Assembly: GCA_017853285.1 (NCBI GenBank)
Contig: JAFMJU010000277.1
Location: forward strand, 1 to 5,580
Length of the DNA: 5,580 bases
Origin: Gemmataceae bacterium
GTDB lineage: Bacteria > Planctomycetota > Planctomycetia > Gemmatales > Gemmataceae
Direction: 5' to 3'
Under the pieces are notes generated by a model, which ran no database searches, was not told the DNA's origin, and saw only the letters and a program-made list of their open reading frames with translations. The position numbers and the translations under genes are program-made. Shown piece by piece: positions 1-5,580 of this stretch; within the stretch, counting starts at the first letter, position 1, and each line of letters begins with the position of its first letter.

Positions 1-1836
1 GCAATCGTCGAGTTTTCCGGCAAGGAACTGGTGCGCGGCGAACCGGATGCCAGTTCATTCCCTTCGGGCGGTATTCGCGCCACTTTCGAGGCCAGGGGTT
101 ACACGGCGTGGGATCCAACCAGCCCGGCTTTCATCATGGAGGCCCCGAACGGGGCGACCCTGGTGATTCCGACGGCGTTCCTGAGTTGGACCGGTGAGGC
201 CCTGGACAAGAAAACCCCGCTTCTTCGCTCCATGGAAGCCCTGTCGAAGCAGGCCGTCCGCGTGATGCATTTGTTCGGCAAGAAGGATGTGAAAAAGGTT
301 TTCACAACGGTCGGCCCCGAGCAGGAATATTTCCTGATCGACCGGAACTTTTATGTGAACCGGCCGGACCTGATGCTTGCCGGTCGCTCTGTTCTGGGCA
401 CCTCCTCCCCCAAGGGGCAGGAGCTGGAGGACCAGTACTTCGGCACCATTCCGGAGCGGGTGATTGCCTACATGGCGGATGCCGAGGCCCAACTTTACAA
501 GCTGGGGGTTCCCGTCAAGACCAGGCACAATGAGGTCGCCCCCAGCCAATACGAGATCGCCCCCATTTTCGAGGGCACCAATCTCGCCACTGATCACCAG
601 ATGCTGGTGATGGAAATCCTGCGGAAAACGGCCCCCAAGTACGGGTTGGCTTGTCTTTTCCATGAAAAGCCGTTCGCCGGAATCAATGGCTCGGGCAAGC
701 ACAACAACTGGTCCATGTCCTCCGACACGGGCGAGAATTTGTTGAATCCTGGTGACAACCCCCATGACAACGCGCAGTTCCTCACCTTCTGCGTCGCTGT
801 CATCCGCGCGGTGTTCAAGTATCCGGAGTTGCTGCGCCTCAGCGTGGCCAGCGCGGCCAACGACCACCGCCTCGGGGCCAACGAGGCTCCCCCGGCGATC
901 ATCTCCATTTTCCTGGGCGACCAGCTTCAGGACATCATGGAGCAATTGGAGAAGGGGCCGCCCACCAGCACCAAGAAGGGCGGGCACATGGAGATTGGTG
1001 TTTCCGTGCTCCCCAAGCTTCCCAAGGATGCCGGGGATCGTAACCGGACCAGCCCCTTCGCCTTCACCGGCAACAAGTTCGAGTTCCGTGCCGTCGGGTC
1101 CTCGCAATCCATCGCGGGGCCGAACACGGTTCTCAATACCATCGTGGCCGAGTCGCTTGACTTTGTAGCCACTCACCTGGAGGCCGCTGTCAAGGCAGGC
1201 AAGGACTTCAACAAGTCTCTCCAGGAGCTGCTCCAGTCCATTCTCCACGAGTGCAAGCCGGTGCTCTTCAACGGCGATGGCTACTCCGAGGAATGGCACA
1301 AGGAGGCCGCCAAGCGCGGGTTGCCGAACCTGCGCACCACCATCGACGCCCTGCCGGTTGTGACCGACAAGAAAACCGTGGACCTTTTCACCAAGTACAA
1401 GGTGTACAGCGCCCGTGAACTGGAAAGCCGGTTCAACATCCTGTGCGAGGCATACGTCAAGACGGTGAATATCGAGGGCAAGGTGCTGGCCATGATGGTC
1501 AAGACCATGGTCATACCCTCGGTTGTCCGTTACCAGGGCGAGGTGGCGCAGTCACTGGTTTCCGTGAAGGCTGCCGGTGCCGATGCCACCGTCCAGGCGG
1601 ATTTGGTCAAAGCCATCTCTACCTCGTTGGCCGGCTTGAAAAAAGCGGTGGACGGCTTGGAGCATGCCCTGGAACACGCGGGCTCGGGCGATCTGTATGA
1701 CCACGCCAAGCACATGCAGAAGGAAGTCCTTTCCGCAATGCTCGAGGTTCGCAAACACAGCGATCACCTGGAGACTCTGGTGGCCGATGACCATTGGCCC
1801 TTGCCGACCTACCGGGAGATGTTGTTCATCAAATGA
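1..1836 (+). CDS. glnN: Glutamine synthetase type III (5'-partial)
   Basis: ATP-dependent cytoplasmic ligation of ammonium to glutamate, giving glutamine; the entry step of nitrogen assimilation. The frame is open from base 1, so the gene starts outside the window; the GTG at 31 is internal. 611 residues are visible, and GSIII proteins are usually around 700 or more, so roughly the first 100 are missing. Counting from the first visible residue, family motifs appear in order: FSGKELVRGEPDASSFPSGG (5-24), GPEQEYF with metal/substrate glutamates (105-111), TRHNEVAPSQYE (174-185), FAGINGSGKHNNWS (225-238, nucleotide/glutamate-site region), RLGANEAPPAI (290-300), and GNKFEFRAVGSSQSIAGPN (357-375). 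The helical C-terminal extension typical of GSIII follows and ends in PLPTYREMLFIK. Its size and motifs exclude GSI and GSII. Codons strongly favour G or C in third position, as in a highly expressed gene. A terminator follows 41 bases after the stop. The missing N-terminus and promoter prevent any statement on regulation. The symbol glnN follows usage for GSIII in other bacteria. Confidence 0.97.
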   Translation, partial: AIVEFSGKELVRGEPDASSFPSGGIRATFEARGYTAWDPTSPAFIMEAPNGATLVIPTAFLSWTGEALDKKTPLLRSMEALSKQAVRVMHLFGKKDVKKVFTTVGPEQEYFLIDRNFYVNRPDLMLAGRSVLGTSSPKGQELEDQYFGTIPERVIAYMADAEAQLYKLGVPVKTRHNEVAPSQYEIAPIFEGTNLATDHQMLVMEILRKTAPKYGLACLFHEKPFAGINGSGKHNNWSMSSDTGENLLNPGDNPHDNAQFLTFCVAVIRAVFKYPELLRLSVASAANDHRLGANEAPPAIISIFLGDQLQDIMEQLEKGPPTSTKKGGHMEIGVSVLPKLPKDAGDRNRTSPFAFTGNKFEFRAVGSSQSIAGPNTVLNTIVAESLDFVATHLEAAVKAGKDFNKSLQELLQSILHECKPVLFNGDGYSEEWHKEAAKRGLPNLRTTIDALPVVTDKKTVDLFTKYKVYSARELESRFNILCEAYVKTVNIEGKVLAMMVKTMVIPSVVRYQGEVAQSLVSVKAAGADATVQADLVKAISTSLAGLKKAVDGLEHALEHAGSGDLYDHAKHMQKEVLSAMLEVRKHSDHLETLVADDHWPLPTYREMLFIK

Positions 1837-1877
1837 CCGGCGCTTTTGCCCGGCCTGGATGAATTAACTTGAACTTT

Positions 1878-1914
1878 ACGCGCGCCGGGACCACCTCCCG
1901 GCGCGCGTTGTTTC
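1878..1914 (+). terminator. Rho-independent terminator after glutamine synthetase
   Basis: A perfect 13-bp GC-rich stem (1878-1890 pairs with 1896-1908) closes a 5-base loop CCACC and is followed by the moderately T-rich tail TTGTTTCC. It begins 41 bases after the glutamine synthetase stop and ends about 10 bases before the Shine-Dalgarno of the next gene. It probably separates the two transcripts. The tail is not a pure T-run, so termination may be incomplete. Confidence 0.82.
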
Positions 1915-1935
1915 CATGAATCGGAGGTTGCGGCA

Positions 1936-2466
1936 ATGGAACCCAAAAGCCAACCTGTCGCTGAAGGCAAGGGGGAACCCGCCTTTGCGGGAAACTCGCC
2001 GGAAAAGCCGGTGGGTGGCGAGCATTTGGTCCAGATTCTCATCACGGTTCGAAACATCCTGATGCTGATCGGGTTGTTTCATCTGATTTTTTTCGGTTGG
2101 CAAATACCGAACATGAACCGGATCGTGTCGGAAATGCCTGTCCCCCTCACCGAGGAAGGGGAAAAGCAACCCGACGAGGTCGTTCAGATGGTTAGGGAAA
2201 AATCCCTGGAGCTTTTTACAGCCGTTGCCTGGGCCCATGTCGCGTTGGGAGTCGGGTTCATCTTTGCGGCGTTGGTGTTGCCCGTGGCGCCTCCCGCGAT
2301 TGTGACCGTCTGTGCGCTGGTTTATCTGTCGGTGCAAATACGCTTCATGTTGTGGGACCCAACCACCATTTTGAATGGCCTGGTGCTCAAAATCGGGGTC
2401 ATTGTGGGCCTGTTTTACGCTACCCGCAAGATTCTGGAGGCCGAAACAGGGCAAAGGGCGTTTTAA
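1936..2466 (+). CDS. Hypothetical four-helix membrane protein
   Basis: I do not recognise a family for this 176-residue protein. The ATG at 1936 is preceded by GGAGG (1923-1927) with an 8-base spacer, a strong start signal. Residues 1-30 are polar and rich in Pro, Gly, Lys and Glu, likely a disordered tail. Four hydrophobic segments follow at about 34-54, 93-116, 118-137 and 145-162. The 38-residue loop between the first two is acidic (EMPVPLTEEGEKQPDEVVQM region) and carries no metal-binding or catalytic signature. The loop between helices 3 and 4 is short (RFMLWDPTT). Basic residues at the C-terminus (ATRK) and the even helix number suggest both ends are cytoplasmic. It lies between a terminator and a 121-base gap, so it is probably transcribed alone or by read-through from glutamine synthetase. 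The start signal and clear membrane pattern support a real gene over the long overlapping antisense frame. Confidence 0.8.
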   Translation: MEPKSQPVAEGKGEPAFAGNSPEKPVGGEHLVQILITVRNILMLIGLFHLIFFGWQIPNMNRIVSEMPVPLTEEGEKQPDEVVQMVREKSLELFTAVAWAHVALGVGFIFAALVLPVAPPAIVTVCALVYLSVQIRFMLWDPTTILNGLVLKIGVIVGLFYATRKILEAETGQRAF

Positions 2467-2587
2467 GTCCTTTGGTTTTAATGGTTTGCACCGATATTCT
2501 GGATTCCTTTCCCGGATTTGGTAACCTCTTTCCAGACAGGTTCCTTTCTGATCCCTGCCACGATCACTTTCTGGAGAGTTCCTCACC
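2467..2587. other. Intergenic gap upstream of aldose 1-epimerase
   Basis: This 121-base gap has no convincing hairpin terminator for the membrane-protein gene. A weak promoter-like pair is visible, TTGGTT at 2472-2477 and GATATT at 2493-2498, but the spacing is only 15 bases and neither box is close to consensus. The octamer TTCCTTTC occurs twice, at 2504-2511 and 2541-2548, 37 bases apart, with no function I can assign. The Shine-Dalgarno-like GGAG of the epimerase is at 2573-2576. Confidence 0.4.
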
Positions 2588-3679
2588 ATGCTCGGAGCCT
2601 TGCTTGTGCTTGCCCTCCACGCCGATGCCCAACCGGCCAAAATTGTTCGCGAGCCTTTTGGCAAATTGCCCGATGGCACGGCAATCGAACGGTTCAGCCT
2701 CACCAACCAAAACGGGGTGACTGTTCGCATCATGACCTATGGCGCGTTGGTGACGGACTGGATCGTCCCCGACCGGAATGGGAAACCGGCGGATATCGCC
2801 TTGGGCTTCGATTCCCTGGAAGGTTACCTGGCGGGCCATCCGTATTTCGGGTCCACCGTGGGGCGCGTAGGCAACCGCATCGCGAAGGCCAAATTCAGCC
2901 TTGATGGCAAGGAATACAAACTGGCCGCGAACAATGGTCCCAACGCTCTGCATGGGGGTTTGAAAGGTTTTGACAAAGTGGTTTGGAAACCAACCCTGCT
3001 GGACAAGGCCCTGGGCGTGAAATTCAGCTACACCAGCCCCGACGGGGAGGAAGGCTACCCGGGCAACCTGAAAGTGGATGTGGTTTATACCCTGAGCAAG
3101 GACAATGAACTGCGAATTGACTATACAGCCACCACCGACAAGGCCACCCCGGTGAACCTGACCCACCACAGCTATTTCAACCTGGCAGGGCACAACTCGG
3201 GGGATGTGCTGAAACAAAAGATTCAGCTCATGGCCGAGAAATACACCCCGGTGGATGCCGACCTGATTCCCACCGGTAAACTGGACCCTGTGAAAGGAAC
3301 CCCCCTCGATTTCACCGAGCCCCATGCCATTGGTGAAAGGATCAAGCAGATTGACGCCAAGCCACAGGGCTATGACCACAATTTCGTCCTGGTCCGAAAA
3401 GGTGAGGGTCTGGAATTGGCGGCCCGCGTTGAGGATCCAGCCAGCGGTCGTTTCCTCGAGGTCCTCACCACCGAGCCTGGCGTGCAGTTTTACTCAGGAA
3501 ATTTTCTGGATGGAACCAACAAGGGTAAAGGCGGGGCCGTTTACAACCAGTACAACGGATTCTGTCTGGAGCCCCAGCATTTTCCAGACTCCATCAACCA
3601 GCCAGCCTTTCCACCTGTGGTGCTGAAACCAGGTGAAACCTATCGCCACACCACCGTTTATCGGGTTGGTGCCAAGTAA
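2588..3679 (+). CDS. galM: Aldose 1-epimerase (mutarotase), probably exported
   Basis: Interconverts alpha and beta anomers of aldoses such as galactose and glucose. At 363 residues it is full length for the family. Family landmarks: GSTVGRVGNRI (88-98) with the sugar-contact arginine R93; NALHGG with His122; NLTHHSYFNLAG with the catalytic-acid His194; GYDHNF with substrate-binding Asp263; and CLEPQHFPDSIN with the catalytic-base Glu328. All key residues are present. The N-terminus is hydrophobic (LGALLVLAL) followed by ADA and Gln15, which resembles a signal peptide cleaved after Ala14, so the enzyme probably acts outside the cytoplasm. The n-region lacks a positive charge, which is atypical. 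GGAG at 2573-2576 sits 11 bases before the ATG. The frame is open only 12 codons further upstream, to a TGA at 2549, with no ATG, GTG or TTG. No other galactose-pathway gene is nearby. A strong terminator follows the stop. Confidence 0.95.
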   Translation: MLGALLVLALHADAQPAKIVREPFGKLPDGTAIERFSLTNQNGVTVRIMTYGALVTDWIVPDRNGKPADIALGFDSLEGYLAGHPYFGSTVGRVGNRIAKAKFSLDGKEYKLAANNGPNALHGGLKGFDKVVWKPTLLDKALGVKFSYTSPDGEEGYPGNLKVDVVYTLSKDNELRIDYTATTDKATPVNLTHHSYFNLAGHNSGDVLKQKIQLMAEKYTPVDADLIPTGKLDPVKGTPLDFTEPHAIGERIKQIDAKPQGYDHNFVLVRKGEGLELAARVEDPASGRFLEVLTTEPGVQFYSGNFLDGTNKGKGGAVYNQYNGFCLEPQHFPDSINQPAFPPVVLKPGETYRHTTVYRVGAK

Positions 3680-3728
3680 ATTCCGGGCTGATCCTGCTTT
3701 TAAAAAAAGTTGAAACCGGCATCCCGTG

Positions 3729-3764
3729 AGCCCTGTCCCAACTGAGGTTGGGACAGGGCTTTTT
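3729..3764 (+). terminator. Strong Rho-independent terminator after aldose 1-epimerase
   Basis: A perfect 14-bp stem (3729-3742 pairs with 3747-3760) closes a TGAG tetraloop and runs directly into a T-run (3760-3764). It begins 49 bases after the epimerase stop. This is a textbook intrinsic terminator on the + strand and isolates the epimerase from the sigma-factor gene downstream. Confidence 0.95.
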
Positions 3765-3804
3765 CGTGAGTGAAGGCAATAAAACAGCCATTCGCTTACT
3801 TGCG

Positions 3805-3842
3805 GAAAAATTTTCATCCTGTTGAAAGGTTTTGGGCCCAAA
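3805..3842. promoter_or_regulatory. Two palindromes in the sigma-factor leader, possible operator
   Basis: Two short perfect inverted repeats lie upstream of the sigma-factor start: GAAAAATTTTC (3805-3815, odd-length, central A) and TTTGGGCCCAAA (3831-3842, 12 bp with no loop). Their centres are about 26 bp apart, roughly two and a half helical turns, consistent with a dimeric regulator binding one or both. They have no T-rich tail and do not resemble terminators. No convincing -35/-10 pair could be placed nearby. Chance occurrence cannot be excluded. Confidence 0.25.
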
Positions 3843-3904
3843 CCGCAAGAAGTTGTTGAAGCTTTGGCATCCGTCGGTGGTGTTGGCTATCTGAAACGGG
3901 AAAA

Positions 3905-3910
3905 GGGGGG
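3905..3910 (+). promoter_or_regulatory. G-rich ribosome binding site selecting the ATG at 3918
   Basis: The run AAAAGGGGGG ends 7 bases before the ATG at 3918. It is the only Shine-Dalgarno-like element correctly spaced for a start in this frame. A possible TTG start at 3822 has no such element upstream. The site is an unbroken G-run and not the canonical AGGAGG, so it may be of moderate strength. Confidence 0.55.
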
Positions 3911-3917
3911 ATTTGTT

Positions 3918-4649
3918 ATGGGAATTCAAACGGAAAGCCTGACAAATCGTCCTCTGGACCCCCTTTTGGACCCGGCCGCGGATTCCCTACTGGTTTACTA
4001 CCAATCCTTCGATGATGGGGCCGATGGATGGAAAAAGGAGCAGGCAGCGGTGGATGTGTGCGAACAGCTCAGCCCACTGTTACTTTCAACTGCCATTCGT
4101 TTGGTCCGGAGGCGCACCTGTTTGCGGGGAAATGCCGCCGTCCAAGCCGCCGAGGATGTTTCCCAACTGGTATTGTCAAACCTCCTGACCCGCGTCCAAA
4201 AGGGCTCCACGAAACGCCGATATGATCCGGCCAAAAGGGACTTGGCCGCATATGTCTGGGTTCTGGTGGATCGCGCCATCATTTCCGGAATTTGCCGGCG
4301 CCGTTTGCCCGCCTCATTCAGTTCCCTGGAACTGCCTGCAGGGGAATTGGTTTGCAATCGCAACGGCTCGCCTGCTGAGGTTTTGGAGTTCCGGGATCAA
4401 TCGATGGAATTGCGGTTGGCAATCCAGCTATTGCCTGACCTGACCCGGATTGTGATGTCCAGGGTTTATCTGGAAGGGGAAGGGAAAAAGAAAGTGGCTC
4501 AATCCCTGAAGCGCAGCCCGTCCTTTGTCACCCGGGAAATCGCCAGGGGGCTGGCCTTGATGAAGCGAATCCTGCGCCACCTTCGCCAGACTGGAAAATG
4601 GCCAAGGCGATCTTCAGGTGGATTTCCAAGCTGTGGTTTGGAAGCCTGA
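3918..4649 (+). CDS. Sigma-70 family (ECF-like) RNA polymerase sigma factor, divergent
   Basis: Predicted to bind core RNA polymerase and direct it to a set of promoters. The 243-residue product has two recognisable domains. Region 2 spans about residues 46-130: AAEDVSQLVLSNLL (77-90) matches the core-binding helix normally written AEDLVQETFL, and YDPAKRDLAAYVWVLVDRAI (102-121), then an Arg triplet (127-129), matches the -10 recognition part usually read as FDPARGSFRAWLxxIARNxxxDxxRRR. Region 4 spans about 165-222: LPDLTRIVMSRVYLEGEGKK, then VAQSLKRSPSFVTREIARGL, fits the -35 helix-turn-helix. Regions 1.1 and 3 are absent, as in ECF factors. A 45-residue acidic N-terminal extension and a basic C-terminal tail are unusual. 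The ATG at 3918 is preferred for its G-rich upstream site; a TTG at 3822 would add 32 residues. No anti-sigma gene is adjacent, so control is not explained here. Codon choice looks less GC-biased than in glutamine synthetase, consistent with low expression. Confidence 0.8.
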   Translation: MGIQTESLTNRPLDPLLDPAADSLLVYYQSFDDGADGWKKEQAAVDVCEQLSPLLLSTAIRLVRRRTCLRGNAAVQAAEDVSQLVLSNLLTRVQKGSTKRRYDPAKRDLAAYVWVLVDRAIISGICRRRLPASFSSLELPAGELVCNRNGSPAEVLEFRDQSMELRLAIQLLPDLTRIVMSRVYLEGEGKKKVAQSLKRSPSFVTREIARGLALMKRILRHLRQTGKWPRRSSGGFPSCGLEA

Positions 4650-4666
4650 TTTTCCGACAAGATCGA

Positions 4667-4710
4667 GCTAGGGGGCTTTTTGCCCAATTGGCAAAGCCCC
4701 CAGCCATTTT
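4667..4710 (+). terminator. Hairpin terminator between convergent genes
   Basis: A long stem pairs GGGGGCTTT...TTGCC (4671-4684) with GGCAAAGCCCCC (4690-4701) around a CAATT loop, with two unpaired T bases in the left arm. GCT (4667-4669) can pair with AGC (4702-4704) by bulging A4670. A short T-run (4707-4710) follows on the + strand, making it a plausible terminator for the sigma-factor gene, whose stop is 17 bases before the stem. On the - strand it lies 17 bases after the cytochrome stop but has no U-run, so any role there would be weaker. Confidence 0.7.
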
Positions 4711-4721
4711 GCCGCAAGGGG

Positions 4722-5580
4722 TCAAAGCGACTTGAGAAATTCAATCAAGTCATCCACCTCGTCCTTGTCCAAGGCGGTTCCACCCATTTTTTCAGGTTTG
4801 TGGTGATTTTGCAGCAGATCCTTCAGGTCATTGGCCAACCCATGGTGCATGAGCGGGGCACGGTCATGCACTCCGCGCAGGGACGGCGGGTTCCATGTGT
4901 CGAACGGGCTTCCATCGGGTTCGATGGGTAGTTCGTGGTTTTTGGGGGTGGTCAGGGTTTCTCCGGCGTGGCAACGGACGCAGTTGGCTTTGCCGTAAAA
5001 CAGGTTTCGTCCGCGTGCAAGGGCCTCGCCCGCCGGGGTGCCCGGGGCGGGTTTGTTGGGGCTGGGAATCGGACGAAGCGATTGAAGGTAGGTGGTCAGG
5101 GCTTTCACTTCCCGCGCCGTGGGCTCCGGGCCGAACAGTGTGTTCACCATGGAATCGCGGACTGTTTTTTCCATGTCGTGTTTCCAGCCGTGCCAGGTGA
5201 AGGGGGCGGTGTCTGCCACACCCAGCAGCGTGGGCGTCTGTTTGGGGTTGCCGTAGGAATCGTCATTCAGGGTGTCGAATGGTTGGCCCGAGGTGTGACC
5301 GTCGGTGTGGCAGGTATGGCAACTGAACCAGTGGTGATGGGCTTTTTTGGCGTTGTAAAAAAGGGACTCTCCCTCCCGCACCAATTGTTCGTGTTCGCCG
5401 GGTTTTCCGGCCCGTGCAAGGGAAATGGTCTTCACCAGTTTCTTGTCCGTGGTGCTGATCAACTGGATGGAGTCATTCAACTGGTTGGCGACCACCAGTT
5501 CTTTTCCGTTAGCCATGAATGCCAGGGCCGCGGGCCTGCCGCCCACCGGAATTCGCTCATATTTCCTGACGGGATACTCC
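4722..5580 (-). CDS. YVTN beta-propeller / di-heme cytochrome c protein (5'-partial)
   Basis: The frame is open to the window edge, so the N-terminus (probably more propeller blades and a signal peptide) is missing; the GTG at 5546 is internal. 285 residues are visible. Residues 10-51 form a YVTN-type blade (VGGRPAALAF...ELVVANQLNDSIQLIST). Two c-type heme modules follow: CHTCH at 87-91 (bases 5307-5321) and CVRCH at 200-204 (bases 4968-4982). Each is followed by GxPFDT and then PxLxGVxDxAPxxxHG, whose His (130, 246) is a candidate distal ligand. A Pro-rich linker (169-182) joins the modules. The arrangement resembles the cytochrome c peroxidase/MauG superfamily and the propeller-cytochrome proteins common in planctomycetes. 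Heme attachment implies a periplasmic location and a redox role; the substrate cannot be read from the sequence. The stop is TGA at 4722-4724, and the gene converges on the sigma-factor gene with a hairpin in the 72-base gap. Confidence 0.9.
   Translation of the reverse strand, partial: EYPVRKYERIPVGGRPAALAFMANGKELVVANQLNDSIQLISTTDKKLVKTISLARAGKPGEHEQLVREGESLFYNAKKAHHHWFSCHTCHTDGHTSGQPFDTLNDDSYGNPKQTPTLLGVADTAPFTWHGWKHDMEKTVRDSMVNTLFGPEPTAREVKALTTYLQSLRPIPSPNKPAPGTPAGEALARGRNLFYGKANCVRCHAGETLTTPKNHELPIEPDGSPFDTWNPPSLRGVHDRAPLMHHGLANDLKDLLQNHHKPEKMGGTALDKDEVDDLIEFLKSL

Noticed and set aside
55..1299. A 414-codon open frame on the - strand opposite glutamine synthetase.
   Set aside because: It lies fully within a strongly conserved enzyme gene. 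Its translation is compositionally odd, with Gly/Leu/Val/His-rich runs and no recognisable domain, as expected when a GC-biased third position leaves the antisense frame free of stops.
2472..2498. A promoter-like pair, TTGGTT and GATATT, upstream of the epimerase.
   Set aside because: The spacing is 15 bases and both boxes are weak, so this is no better than expected by chance; noted only in the intergenic entry.
1876..2733. A 285-codon open frame on the - strand covering the membrane-protein gene and its flanks.
   Set aside because: It runs through the terminator hairpin, the whole membrane-protein gene and the start of the epimerase. Its product is a polar Arg/His/Gln-rich sequence with no domain. 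The + strand gene has a proper Shine-Dalgarno and a coherent membrane topology.
2564..3379. A 271-codon open frame on the - strand opposite the epimerase.
   Set aside because: The sense strand encodes an epimerase with all catalytic residues in order; the antisense product has no recognisable motif.
3822..3917. A 32-residue N-terminal extension of the sigma factor from a TTG codon at 3822.
   Set aside because: There is no Shine-Dalgarno upstream of the TTG, and the segment overlaps a perfect 12-bp palindrome. The ATG at 3918 has a well-placed G-rich site. Kept only as a less likely alternative.
4895..5200. A 101-codon + strand frame opposite the cytochrome gene.
   Set aside because: It is rich in Trp, Gly and Arg with no domain, and lies opposite both the second CxxCH motif and the conserved linker of a clear cytochrome gene.

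Overview
The window carries five protein-coding genes on bacterial DNA of fairly high GC. Four lie on the + strand and one converges from the - strand; two of the five run off the window edges. Three features together suggest the PVC superphylum, most likely a planctomycete: a type III glutamine synthetase, an exported aldose 1-epimerase, and a YVTN-blade protein fused to paired c-type heme modules. This is an inference from gene content, because no rRNA or other phylogenetic marker is present.

Layout: (1) 1-1836, glutamine synthetase type III, lacking only its N-terminus, closed by a perfect 13-bp hairpin terminator. (2) 1936-2466, a 176-residue four-helix membrane protein of unknown function with a strong Shine-Dalgarno sequence. 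(3) 2588-3679, a secreted aldose 1-epimerase with all expected catalytic residues, closed by a perfect 14-bp hairpin and T-run. (4) A 238-base intergenic leader with two short palindromes, then 3918-4649, a divergent sigma-70-family (ECF-like) factor with recognisable regions 2 and 4. (5) A hairpin at about 4667-4710 in the convergent gap, then on the - strand 4722-5580, the C-terminal part of a protein with one YVTN beta-propeller blade followed by two c-type heme modules.

The genes look like independent units, not an operon. Terminators follow genes 1, 3 and 4, and functions are unrelated: ammonium assimilation, sugar anomer interconversion, transcription initiation and periplasmic redox chemistry. 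I found no tRNA, rRNA, CRISPR array, insertion sequence or phage feature. Nothing here amounts to a clearly new system. The least explained items are the divergent sigma factor with its palindromic leader, the orphan membrane protein, and the internally duplicated heme module of the cytochrome.
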